DNA from: Andreprevotia chitinilytica DSM 18519
GTDB taxonomy: Bacteria > Pseudomonadota > Gammaproteobacteria > Burkholderiales > Chitinibacteraceae
NCBI RefSeq assembly: GCF_000711875.1
Contig: NZ_JONM01000005.1
Coordinates: 1-64,000 of the forward strand
Reading direction: 5' to 3'
DNA length: 64,000 nt
Part shown: piece by piece, positions 51,139-59,282 of the stretch
Layout of the letters: each line of letters opens with the position of its first letter
Position numbering within the stretch: position 1 is the stretch's first letter
Position numbers and translations under genes: made by a program
Notes under the pieces: generated by a model
What the model saw: only the letters and a program-made list of their open reading frames with translations
Told to the model about the DNA's origin: nothing
Databases searched by the model: none

Positions 51139-52239
51139 ATGTCCGGCAATACGCTTGGTTTGTTGTTTACCGTCACCTCGTTTGGCGAATCGCATGGTCC
51201 GGGTATCGGCTGCGTGGTCGATGGCTGCCCGCCGGGGCTGGCGATTTCGGTCGAAGAGATCCAGCTGGAACTCGACCGCCGTAAACCTGGCACCAGCCGC
51301 CATGTCACCCAGCGCAAGGAGGCCGATGCGGTCGAGATTCTCTCCGGCGTATTCGAAGGCAAGACCACCGGCACCCCCATCGCGCTGTTGATCCGCAACA
51401 CCGATCAACGCAGCCAGGACTACGGCAAGATCGTCGAAACCTTCCGCCCCGGTCACGCGGACTACACCTATTGGCACAAGTACGGCATTCGCGACTATCG
51501 CGGCGGTGGCCGCAGCTCGGCGCGTGAAACAGCCGTGCGCGTGGCGGCCGGGGCGATTGCCAAGAAATGGCTGAGCGAAAAATTCGGCATCGTCATCCGT
51601 GGCTATATGAGCCAGCTGGGCGAGATCGAGATCCCGTTCGAAAGCTGGGACGAAGTCAGCAACAACCCGTTCTTCGCGCCCAACGCCGGCATCATCGATC
51701 AGCTGGAAGACTATATGGACGCGATCCGCAAGGAGCGCGATTCGGTCGGGGCCAAGATCACCGTGGTGGCGGAAAATGTGCCGGTGGGCTGGGGCGAGCC
51801 GGTGTATGACCGCCTCGATGCGGACATCGCCTTCAACATGATGAACATCAATGCGGTGAAGGGCGTCGAGATCGGCGCCGGCTTCAAATCCGTGGCGCAG
51901 AAGGGCTCGCAACATTGCGACGAACTCACGCCGCAAGGCTTCGCCAGCAATGAGGCGGGTGGCGTGCTCGGCGGTATTTCCACCGGGCAGGACATCGTCG
52001 TCAATATCGCCGTCAAACCGACTTCCAGCATCGCGCAAGAACGCCGCTCGATCGACAAGGAAGGCAATCCGGTGCTGATGGCGACCACGGGCCGGCATGA
52101 CCCGTGTGTCGGCATCCGTGCCACACCGATTGCCGAAGCCATGCTCGCGCTGACCCTCATCGACCACGCCTTGCGCCACCGTGCGCAGTGCGGCGATGTA
52201 GTCGTCACCACGCCGCGTATTCCGGGTCGGATCGGCTGA
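51139..52239 (+). CDS. aroC: Chorismate synthase
   Basis: A 366-residue enzyme converting EPSP to chorismate with reduced FMN, the last step of the shikimate pathway. The ATG at 51139, behind AAGGGGAAG, gives [19 protein letters not shown], the conserved start; a GTG at 51121 is less likely. Signatures include [49 protein letters not shown] and [17 protein letters not shown]. Downstream genes are close and on the same strand but functionally unrelated. Confidence 0.97.
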   Translation: MSGNTLGLLFTVTSFGESHGPGIGCVVDGCPPGLAISVEEIQLELDRRKPGTSRHVTQRKEADAVEILSGVFEGKTTGTPIALLIRNTDQRSQDYGKIVETFRPGHADYTYWHKYGIRDYRGGGRSSARETAVRVAAGAIAKKWLSEKFGIVIRGYMSQLGEIEIPFESWDEVSNNPFFAPNAGIIDQLEDYMDAIRKERDSVGAKITVVAENVPVGWGEPVYDRLDADIAFNMMNINAVKGVEIGAGFKSVAQKGSQHCDELTPQGFASNEAGGVLGGISTGQDIVVNIAVKPTSSIAQERRSIDKEGNPVLMATTGRHDPCVGIRATPIAEAMLALTLIDHALRHRAQCGDVVVTTPRIPGRIG

Positions 52240-52274
52240 TGGATTTGCGCGTGGATTTCGGACGAGGAGCGGTG

Positions 52275-52928
52275 ATGAAACAGATGTTGTTGGGTGGCCT
52301 GTGCGCGCTTGCGTTGCTGGCCGGTTGCGCGACTGCACCGCCGCAGTTCGTCTCCCAAGTCACCGTTCGCAACACCTTCACCAGCAGCGTGGAAGGCAAG
52401 CGTTTCGCGTTCAAGCGCGATGCCAGTCAGGCGCAAAGCCTGTTGCAGCGTGATGTGGAGCGCGAAGTTGCCAGCAATTTGCAGGGTGCGGGCCTGATCG
52501 AAGAAACCGACCCGAAGCGCATCGACTGGTGGGTGGAGCTGGCCTACGGCATCGACGACGGCAAGACCGTCTCCCAAAGCCAACCGGTGTGGGGCACGAC
52601 CGGCTTCTATACCTATTACCGCCGCATCTCGACCCCGAACGGCATCGTGATCATGCCGTATTCGTATCCGCAGACCGGTATCGTGGGCAGCCGCACCGTT
52701 TCCGAAACGTTCTATACCCGCTATCTGTCGGTGGATATCTATGATCGCCGCGCTCTGGAGCGTAAAGAGTTCGCCAAGCTGTACGAGGGCGAAGCCAAGA
52801 ACCGCTCGCAAAACGATCAATTCGATCAAGCCTTGCCCTGGCTGGCCCGCGCGCTGTTCCGTGATTTCCCCGGCGTTTCCGGCTCACGCGTCGTGCGCCA
52901 GATCATGCCCTTAGACCCCGCCCAATAA
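52275..52928 (+). CDS. DUF4136-type lipoprotein
   Basis: A 217-residue lipoprotein from the ATG at 52275 (GAGGAGCGG site), lipobox LLAGC (Cys18). An earlier start would overlap aroC and destroy the signal peptide. The mature part has KRFAFKRDASQAQSLLQRDVEREVASNLQGAGL and a Tyr-rich central part (GFYTYYRRIST), with YLSVDIYDRRALERKE, like DUF4136 lipoproteins. Function unknown; probably outer membrane. Confidence 0.78.
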   Translation: MKQMLLGGLCALALLAGCATAPPQFVSQVTVRNTFTSSVEGKRFAFKRDASQAQSLLQRDVEREVASNLQGAGLIEETDPKRIDWWVELAYGIDDGKTVSQSQPVWGTTGFYTYYRRISTPNGIVIMPYSYPQTGIVGSRTVSETFYTRYLSVDIYDRRALERKEFAKLYEGEAKNRSQNDQFDQALPWLARALFRDFPGVSGSRVVRQIMPLDPAQ

Positions 52929-52954
52929 TCTCCCGCCACCCCGGAAATTTCTTT

Positions 52955-53791
52955 GTGACGCCCGATCAATACTGCGAAGACAAGGCTGCGGCCAGCGGTT
53001 CCAGCTTCTATTACAGCTTTCGCTTCCTGCCGCTGGAAAAACGCCGCGCCATCACCGCGCTCTATGCGTTCTGCCGCGAAGTGGATGATGTGGTCGACGA
53101 ATGCCACGACGAAAACGTGGCGCTGACCAAGCTCAACTGGTGGCGTGCCGAACTCGACAACGTCTACGCCGGCACACCGCAGCATCCGGTCACCAAGGCG
53201 CTGCAACCGCAGATCAAGGCTTTCGAGCTGCCGCAACAGCATTTCGCCGAAATCATCGACGGCATGCAGATGGATCTGGAACAGGCGCGTTACAACAGCT
53301 TTGCTGACCTGCAAAAGTATTGTTATCGCGTGGCGTCGGTGGTCGGCCTGTTGGCCGCACGTATCTTCGGTTACACCGACCCGCGCACTGAGCAATATGC
53401 CCACGATCTCGGCATTGCCTTCCAGCTGACCAACATCATCCGCGACGTGGGCGAAGACGCCCGCCGTGGCCGTATCTATCTGCCGGTCGAAGACCTGCAG
53501 CGCTTCAACGTGCCGGCTGCCGATGTGCTGGCCTACCGCGAGTCCGACGCCTTCCGCGCACTGATGGATTTCCAGATCGAACGCGCTGAACAGTTCTATG
53601 CCAAGGCGGTGAGCGAGTTGCCGGCGATCGACAAGAAGAACCAGCGCACCGGCCTCGTGATGGCCGCGATTTACCGCGCCACGCTGGATGAGATCAAGCA
53701 GGATGGATCGCAGAAAGTGCTGAATCAGCGTCTGTCCCTTACGCCGATTCGCAAGCTGTGGCTGGCTTGGAAGGCGCATTGGTTTGGGTAG
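52955..53791 (+). CDS. hpnD: Presqualene diphosphate synthase HpnD
   Basis: A 278-residue squalene/phytoene-synthase-family enzyme starting at GTG 52955. It starts TPDQYCEDKAAASGSSFYYSFRFLP, with the first aspartate-rich site CREVDDVVDE and the second NIIRDVGEDARRGRIYLP. In the HpnCDE route HpnD joins two farnesyl diphosphates to presqualene diphosphate, HpnC makes hydroxysqualene and HpnE reduces it to squalene for hopanoids. The start matches HpnD better than CrtB. hpnE follows after a 230-base repeat; no hpnC is present in the window. Confidence 0.88.
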   Translation: MTPDQYCEDKAAASGSSFYYSFRFLPLEKRRAITALYAFCREVDDVVDECHDENVALTKLNWWRAELDNVYAGTPQHPVTKALQPQIKAFELPQQHFAEIIDGMQMDLEQARYNSFADLQKYCYRVASVVGLLAARIFGYTDPRTEQYAHDLGIAFQLTNIIRDVGEDARRGRIYLPVEDLQRFNVPAADVLAYRESDAFRALMDFQIERAEQFYAKAVSELPAIDKKNQRTGLVMAAIYRATLDEIKQDGSQKVLNQRLSLTPIRKLWLAWKAHWFG

Positions 53792-53794
53792 TTG

Positions 53795-53964
53795 TCTCCC
53801 CTCTCACATCCCGTGCAAGGTTTTTACCTTGTTCAGGGAAAGTGGGAGAGGGGCCGGGGAGAGGGTCTGGTCAACTGCATCGATCTTTTCAAGCACCCTC
53901 TCCCTAACCCTCTCCCGCTAATTGCTGAGCAAGGCAAAAGCCTTGCACGCGAGGGAGAGGGGAC
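53795..53964. repeat. CTCTCCC/GGGAGAG mosaic repeat with two embedded hairpins
   Basis: The fullest form of the dispersed repeat. It contains GTGCAAGGTTTTTACCTTGTTC and GAGCAAGGCAAAAGCCTTGCAC hairpins nested inside the outer CCCCTCTC/GAGAGGGG arms. It separates hpnD from hpnE. Confidence 0.8.
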
Positions 53965-54021
53965 ATAAGTCTTTGAACAGCCCTTAAGCCGCTTGCTCAC
54001 ATCTGGATTAACACCCTCCAA

Positions 54022-55296
54022 ATGAAACAAATCGCCGTCCTCGGTGGCGGATACGCCGGCATGGCCGCAGCTGTTGCGCTAGTCGATGCCGGCCTCACCC
54101 CGACCGTCTTCGAAGCCGGCCCGGTCCTCGGTGGCCGCGCCCGCCGCATCGACATCGATGGCCGTCAGATCGACAACGGCCAGCATCTGCTGATCGGCGC
54201 GTACACCGAATTGCTGGCGTTGATGTGCCAAGTAGGCGTCGACCCCGCGGCCGCCTTCCTGCGCACCCCGCTCGATCTGCGCGTATTGCCCGACTTTCAT
54301 CTGCGTTGCGCCCGCTTGCCAGCGCCGCTGCACTTGGCTGCTGGTTTGCTTGGCGTGCGCGGGTTGTCTTGGCCCGAGCGTTGGGCACTGATCCGGGCTG
54401 TTCGCATCGCGCAGACTGCCAAATGGCAGCTCGCCGCTGATTTGCCGGTTGGCGCTTGGCTCGCCGCGCAGCGCCAACCGACCAGTCTGGTCGAATCATT
54501 CTGGCGGCCGCTCACAGTCGCCGCGTTGAACACCCCGCTGGAGACCGCCTCCACGCAGGTTCTGTTCAACGTGCTGCGCGATAGCTTGGGCGGCGCACGG
54601 CCGGCTTCTGATTTGTTGTTCCCGATCCTGGATTTCTCCGCGTTGTTCCCCGATGCCGCCGCCACTTATATACAAGCACGCGGTGGGCAAGTGCAGCTCG
54701 GGGCGACCGTACGTGGCGTGACAAAAACGGAGGCCGGTTGGTTGGTGAACGACGCGCAATTCGATGGTGTGGTCTGCGCTTTGCCACCACATCGGCTCGA
54801 TATGGCGCTGGCCGGCGTTGCCGCTGCAGAACCAGCGCTCACGCTGCTGGCTGCGTGGGATTTCCAACCCATCGTCACGATTTATCTGCAGTACGCCGAC
54901 CACGTTGCCTTGCCGCAACCGATGGTCGGTCTGGCGGATGGCCTGTCGCAATGGGTGTTCGACCGGGGCCATACCCATGCCACACCGGGGTTGATCGCGG
55001 TCGTTCTGTCGGCACGGGGCGCGCACTCGTCGCTGAATCAGAACGAGCTCACGGCGGCGGTGGTCAAAGAACTTCAACAGCATTTCAGCTGGGGCACACC
55101 GAGCTGGACGCGAGTCATCAGCGAAAAACGCGCCACCTTCGCCTGCACCCCCAACCTGTCACGCCCGGCCAACGCGACCAGCGATCCAAGCCTGTGGCTG
55201 GCTGGCGACTACACCGCCAGCGATTACCCCGCCACGCTCGAAGGCGCGGTGCGCAGCGGTTTGGCTGCCGCTCGTGGGATAATCGCGGCGATTTGA
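54022..55296 (+). CDS. hpnE: Hydroxysqualene dehydroxylase HpnE
   Basis: A 424-residue flavoprotein of the amine-oxidase/phytoene-desaturase superfamily. The N-terminal dinucleotide-binding motif is VLGGGYAGMAAAVALVDAG, followed by TVFEAGPVLGGRARRIDIDG and DNGQHLLIGAYTELL, characteristic of HpnE. The C-terminus has the FAD-associated WLAGDYTASDYPATLEGAVRSGLAAA. It reduces hydroxysqualene to squalene. Sixteen bases before the SDR gene. Confidence 0.9.
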   Translation: MKQIAVLGGGYAGMAAAVALVDAGLTPTVFEAGPVLGGRARRIDIDGRQIDNGQHLLIGAYTELLALMCQVGVDPAAAFLRTPLDLRVLPDFHLRCARLPAPLHLAAGLLGVRGLSWPERWALIRAVRIAQTAKWQLAADLPVGAWLAAQRQPTSLVESFWRPLTVAALNTPLETASTQVLFNVLRDSLGGARPASDLLFPILDFSALFPDAAATYIQARGGQVQLGATVRGVTKTEAGWLVNDAQFDGVVCALPPHRLDMALAGVAAAEPALTLLAAWDFQPIVTIYLQYADHVALPQPMVGLADGLSQWVFDRGHTHATPGLIAVVLSARGAHSSLNQNELTAAVVKELQQHFSWGTPSWTRVISEKRATFACTPNLSRPANATSDPSLWLAGDYTASDYPATLEGAVRSGLAAARGIIAAI

Positions 55297-55311
55297 ATTG
55301 GAAACCATCGC

Positions 55312-56091
55312 ATGAACGACTGGAAAAACTACGCCGCACCGGCTGGCGCATTCAAAGACCGGGTGATTCTCGTGACTGGCGCAGGCCAAGGTATTGGCCA
55401 AGCCGCCGCGCTGGCGCTGGCGCAAGCCGGTGCGACGGTGATCCTCTCCGGCCGCAACGAGAAGAAACTCGCCCGCGTTTACGACGAGATCGAAGCGGTT
55501 GGCGGCCCGCGGCCCGCTGCGATTCCGCTGGATCTGGCCAAGGCCGGCGAAGCTGAATTCGCCCAGCTCGGCATGGTGATCCAGAAGGAATTCGGCCGGC
55601 TCGACGGCATTCTGCATGCCGCCAATGGCTTCGCGTTCCTGTCGCCGCTTTCCAACCAGAAACTCGATGAATGGGTGGACGAATTCCGCGTCAACGTCGC
55701 TGCGCCGTTCGCACTAACGCGAGCCTTGTCGCCGCTGTTGTTCGCTGCGCCAGATGCGGCGGTGCTGGTGCTCGGTGAGCATCACGCGCTCGATCCGAAA
55801 GCGTATTGGGGCGGCTATACCGTCTCGAAAGTCGCCCAAGGCGCGTGGGTCAAGATCGCCGCCGATGAGTGGGAAGGCCAGCCAAACACCCGTATCAACT
55901 GGTTGATCCCCGGCCCGATCCAAAGCCCGTTCCGCACCAAGAGCCACCCCGGCGAAGGCAAGGATGAGAACCCGCCGACCGATGCCATCGTGCCATCCAT
56001 CCTCTATTGGTTAGGCGAAGCGAGCCTTGGGCAGAGTGGCCAGACGCTGGTCTTTAACGAATCTGCCCTCAATCCTGCTGCGCAGCCGTGA
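55312..56091 (+). CDS. YciK-like short-chain dehydrogenase lacking the catalytic serine
   Basis: A 259-residue SDR. Cofactor motif TGAGQGIG (22-29), LHAANGF where NNAG normally stands, and YTVSK (Tyr169, Lys173). The serine expected 13 residues before the tyrosine is replaced by Glu156, within LVLGEHHALDPKAYW, where YciK relatives have SSS. The fold and cofactor site are intact, so it may be a non-classical enzyme or a regulator. It is close behind hpnE and could be co-transcribed, with no established hopanoid role. Confidence 0.85.
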   Translation: MNDWKNYAAPAGAFKDRVILVTGAGQGIGQAAALALAQAGATVILSGRNEKKLARVYDEIEAVGGPRPAAIPLDLAKAGEAEFAQLGMVIQKEFGRLDGILHAANGFAFLSPLSNQKLDEWVDEFRVNVAAPFALTRALSPLLFAAPDAAVLVLGEHHALDPKAYWGGYTVSKVAQGAWVKIAADEWEGQPNTRINWLIPGPIQSPFRTKSHPGEGKDENPPTDAIVPSILYWLGEASLGQSGQTLVFNESALNPAAQP

Positions 56092-56203
56092 TCCGAGGTC
56101 GCCCGGTGCTCGTAATCCTCATGTATTGCACATACATTCCGGTTCCTGCGCGCCGGGCTTCCTCGGCTGACGACTGCTCGCAACGGATTGAAGGCAGATT
56201 GGC

Positions 56204-58168
56204 ATGACCCTCGACGAAGCCTTTGCCGACACCGGCCCCTTTGGTGACGCATTCCCCGGTTACAAACTGCGTGCCCAGCAACTGGAAATGGCCCGCGCCG
56301 TGCTCGATACGCTGGAAGAGCGCGGTCAGCTGATTGCCGAGGCCGGCACCGGCACCGGCAAGACCTTTGCCTACCTTGTGCCGGCGCTGCTGTACGGCGG
56401 CAAGGTGATTGTCTCGACCGGCACTAAAACGCTGCAGGATCAGCTATTCCAGCGCGATATCCCGACCGTGCGCGACGTGCTCAAGGTGCCGGTGACGGTG
56501 GCGCTGCTGAAAGGCCGCGCCAACTACGTCTGCCATTACCACCTGGAACGCGCCCGCCACGAAGGCCGCTTCATGCGCCGTGAGGACATCGCCGATCTGC
56601 ACAAGGTCGAGCGCTACGCCAAGACGACGATCAGTGGTGACAAGGCCGGCTGTACCGGTGTGCCGGAAGACGCGCCGATCTGGGCGCACGTCACCAGCAC
56701 GCGTGACAACTGCCTGGGCAGCGATTGCCCGAATCACAAGGATTGCTTCGTCCTCAAGGCGCGCAAGGATGCGCAAGAGGCGGACGTGGTGGTGGTCAAC
56801 CATCACCTGTTCTTTGCCGATGTCTGGCTCAAGGACGAAGGGGCCGGCGAGTTGCTGCCCGCCTGCAATGCGGTAATCTTCGATGAGGCGCATCAGCTGC
56901 CGGAAGTCGCCAGCCTGTTCTTCGGCGAAACGATTACCTCCGGCCAGATCGTCGAACTCGCCCGCGATGCCCGCGCCGAGGCACTGGTCGTCGCCAAGGA
57001 TTACGTCCACCTGCCGCAAGCCGCCGAAGCGCTGGAAAAAGCCGTGCGTGATGTCCGGTTGGTGTTCCGGCCCGAACCGGCGCGCATGCCGCAGCACGAA
57101 ATCGCCGAGAAATTCCCGGCTTATGTTGAAGCGTTGGCGGTGCTGAGCGAAAAGCTCGCCGCCATCGAAGGCCAACTCGCTGCGCAGGCCGAACGGGCCG
57201 AAGAGCTGGAAAAATGCCGCGAACGCGCCCAAGCCATGCGCGAAGGGCTGGCGAAATGGCAGATCGTGGAAGACGAAGAAGCGGTGCACTGGATCGACCT
57301 CACCAGCCACGGTTTCATGCTGCACGCCACGCCGCTCAACATCGCCAAGCTGTTCCAGAAACAGCTCAATGCCGGCCAGAAAGCCTGGGTATTTGCCAGC
57401 GCTACGCTCGCCGTCAACAACAGCTTCAAGCACTACCAGCACGAACTCGGCCTGTGGGACGCCCGCACCGAAACCTGGGAAAGCCCGTTCGACTACAAGC
57501 AACAAGCCGCCCTCTACGTGCCGCGTGATATGCCCAACCCGAACGCGCCGGACTTCACCCGCAAGGTGGTCGAGCGTGCATGGCCCTTGCTGCAAATCAC
57601 CCACGGCCACGCCTTCCTGTTGTTCACCAGCCTGCGGGCGATGCGTGAGGCGCACGAGTTGATCACCGAGCGGCTGAAAGAGGCCAAGCTCGATTGGCCG
57701 GTGCTGCTGCAAGGGCAGGGCAGCCGCACGGAATTGCTGGATAAATTCCGCGCCTCGCCCAATGCCATCCTCGTCGCCAGCCAGACCTTCTGGGAAGGCA
57801 TCGACGTGAAGGGCGAGCAGCTGTCGCTGGTGGTGATCGACAAGCTGCCGTTCAGCCCGCCGGACGACCCGGTGTTGTCCGCCCGCATGCAACTGCTGGA
57901 AAAGAGCGGCCGCAATGCCTTTATCGACTACCAGCTGCCGCATGCTGCCATCACGCTCAAGCAAGGTGCTGGCCGGCTGATTCGTGACGAATTCGACACC
58001 GGTATCCTGATGATTGCCGACAACCGGCTGGTCGATAAACCCTACGGCAAGGTGCTGTGGAAGAGCCTGCCCCCCATGTTCCGCACCCGCGAACTGGATA
58101 CCGTACAACGCTTTTTCGAGGCAAAGCGCGCAAATGGCACGACGCAAGAAACAGACCCAAAAGAATAA
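56204..58168 (+). CDS. YoaA/DinG-family ATP-dependent helicase
   Basis: A 654-residue superfamily 2 XPD-type helicase. Walker A GTGTGKT (48-54), Walker B/DEAH box (227-230), and an Fe-S domain with Cys110, Cys170, Cys175 and Cys181 (the last three in CLGSDCPNHKDC). Later motifs include VFASATL, WEGIDVKGEQLSLVVIDKLPF and KQGAGRLIRDEFDTG. Such 5'-3' helicases unwind damaged or structured DNA at forks. The length suits YoaA rather than E. coli DinG. Its 3' end overlaps mltG by 35 bases. Confidence 0.92.
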   Translation: MTLDEAFADTGPFGDAFPGYKLRAQQLEMARAVLDTLEERGQLIAEAGTGTGKTFAYLVPALLYGGKVIVSTGTKTLQDQLFQRDIPTVRDVLKVPVTVALLKGRANYVCHYHLERARHEGRFMRREDIADLHKVERYAKTTISGDKAGCTGVPEDAPIWAHVTSTRDNCLGSDCPNHKDCFVLKARKDAQEADVVVVNHHLFFADVWLKDEGAGELLPACNAVIFDEAHQLPEVASLFFGETITSGQIVELARDARAEALVVAKDYVHLPQAAEALEKAVRDVRLVFRPEPARMPQHEIAEKFPAYVEALAVLSEKLAAIEGQLAAQAERAEELEKCRERAQAMREGLAKWQIVEDEEAVHWIDLTSHGFMLHATPLNIAKLFQKQLNAGQKAWVFASATLAVNNSFKHYQHELGLWDARTETWESPFDYKQQAALYVPRDMPNPNAPDFTRKVVERAWPLLQITHGHAFLLFTSLRAMREAHELITERLKEAKLDWPVLLQGQGSRTELLDKFRASPNAILVASQTFWEGIDVKGEQLSLVVIDKLPFSPPDDPVLSARMQLLEKSGRNAFIDYQLPHAAITLKQGAGRLIRDEFDTGILMIADNRLVDKPYGKVLWKSLPPMFRTRELDTVQRFFEAKRANGTTQETDPKE

Positions 58169-59171
58169 CGGCATGGGATGGTTCAGCAAGCTGTTCTGGC
58201 TGTTGATGTTGGTGGTGATGGCGGCAGGCGGCTTTGTCGCGTGGTACGCCACCCAGCCGATTGCCATCCAGAACGGAGCCACGCCACTGCGCTTCACCCT
58301 CGGCCCCGGCAGCGTCAAACGCTCGGCCGAGCAGCTGATGAAGCAGGGCGTGATCGAATACCCGGCCCTGTTCGTGCTGCTGGCCAAGGCCACCGGCAAC
58401 GAGCGCAAGCTCAAGGCCGGCGTATACCAGCTCGATAAGCCGCTCACCCCGCTGGAGCTGATTGACAAGATCGCTCGCGGCGATGCCATCCAGATCGCGT
58501 TCACCATCGTGGAAGGCTGGAACTGGCGCGATCTCAAGCACGCGCTATCGCTGCAGCCGGAGCTCAAGCACGATCTGCTCAGCCTGAGCGATCTTGAGGT
58601 CGCGCAAAAGCTCGGCATTGAGGAAGGCCATCCGGAAGGGGAGTTCTTTCCAGATACCTATTTCATCGACATCGGCAGCTCCGACCTCAAACTACTGACC
58701 CGTGCCCATGCCCGCCTGAAGGAAAAGCTCGACGCCGCCTGGGCGCAGCGCACACAAGACGTGCCACTCAAGTCGCCGTACGAAGCGTTGATCCTCGCCT
58801 CCATCGTCGAAAAAGAAACCGGCACCGAAAACGACCGCCCAATGGTCGCTGGCGTGTTCACCAACCGCCTGAAAATCGGCATGCGCCTGCAAACCGACCC
58901 GAGCGTGATCTACGGCCTGGGTGCCAGCTTCGACGGCAACCTTACCAAGCAGCACCTGCAGACCGACACGCCCTACAACAGCTACACCCGCACCGGCTTG
59001 CCACCCACGCCAATCGCTTTCCCCGGCGTAGCCGCCCTCATGGCCGCAACCCGGCCGGCGCAAACGCGGGCGCTGTATTTCGTGGCACGTGGGGACGGCA
59101 GCTCGCAGTTTTCCGAGACGCTGGATGCGCATAATGCGGCGGTGAATCGGTATATACGGGGTAGTAAGTAG
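58134..59171 (+). CDS. mltG: Endolytic murein transglycosylase MltG
   Basis: A 345-residue membrane-anchored lytic transglycosylase. One N-terminal helix (about 17-38) after a basic ARRKKQTQK start, a LysM-like region, and the YceG catalytic core: EGHPEGEFFPDTYF, ILASIVEKETGTENDR (catalytic glutamate at 226 or 228), NRLKIGMRLQTDPSVIYGLG and YNSYTRTGLPPTPIAFPG. It releases nascent glycan strands and sets their length. The ATG at 58134 lies inside the helicase gene; an ATG at 58173 would remove the basic tail. In many genomes mltG is followed by tmk, which is absent here. Confidence 0.94.
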   Translation: MARRKKQTQKNNGMGWFSKLFWLLMLVVMAAGGFVAWYATQPIAIQNGATPLRFTLGPGSVKRSAEQLMKQGVIEYPALFVLLAKATGNERKLKAGVYQLDKPLTPLELIDKIARGDAIQIAFTIVEGWNWRDLKHALSLQPELKHDLLSLSDLEVAQKLGIEEGHPEGEFFPDTYFIDIGSSDLKLLTRAHARLKEKLDAAWAQRTQDVPLKSPYEALILASIVEKETGTENDRPMVAGVFTNRLKIGMRLQTDPSVIYGLGASFDGNLTKQHLQTDTPYNSYTRTGLPPTPIAFPGVAALMAATRPAQTRALYFVARGDGSSQFSETLDAHNAAVNRYIRGSK

Positions 59172-59282
59172 TTGTGATGGTTCGTGTTCCATCACCGTTA
59201 CGTTTCCAATCTTGAACAAGATTGATCCACACGGCAGCTCCCCGGCCGGCGAAGCCGTCCGGGCTACGAGCCAGCTATCAAT

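Noticed and set aside
56444-58618. 724-codon open frame antisense to the helicase and mltG
   Set aside because: Spans two real genes on the other strand and has antisense-type composition.
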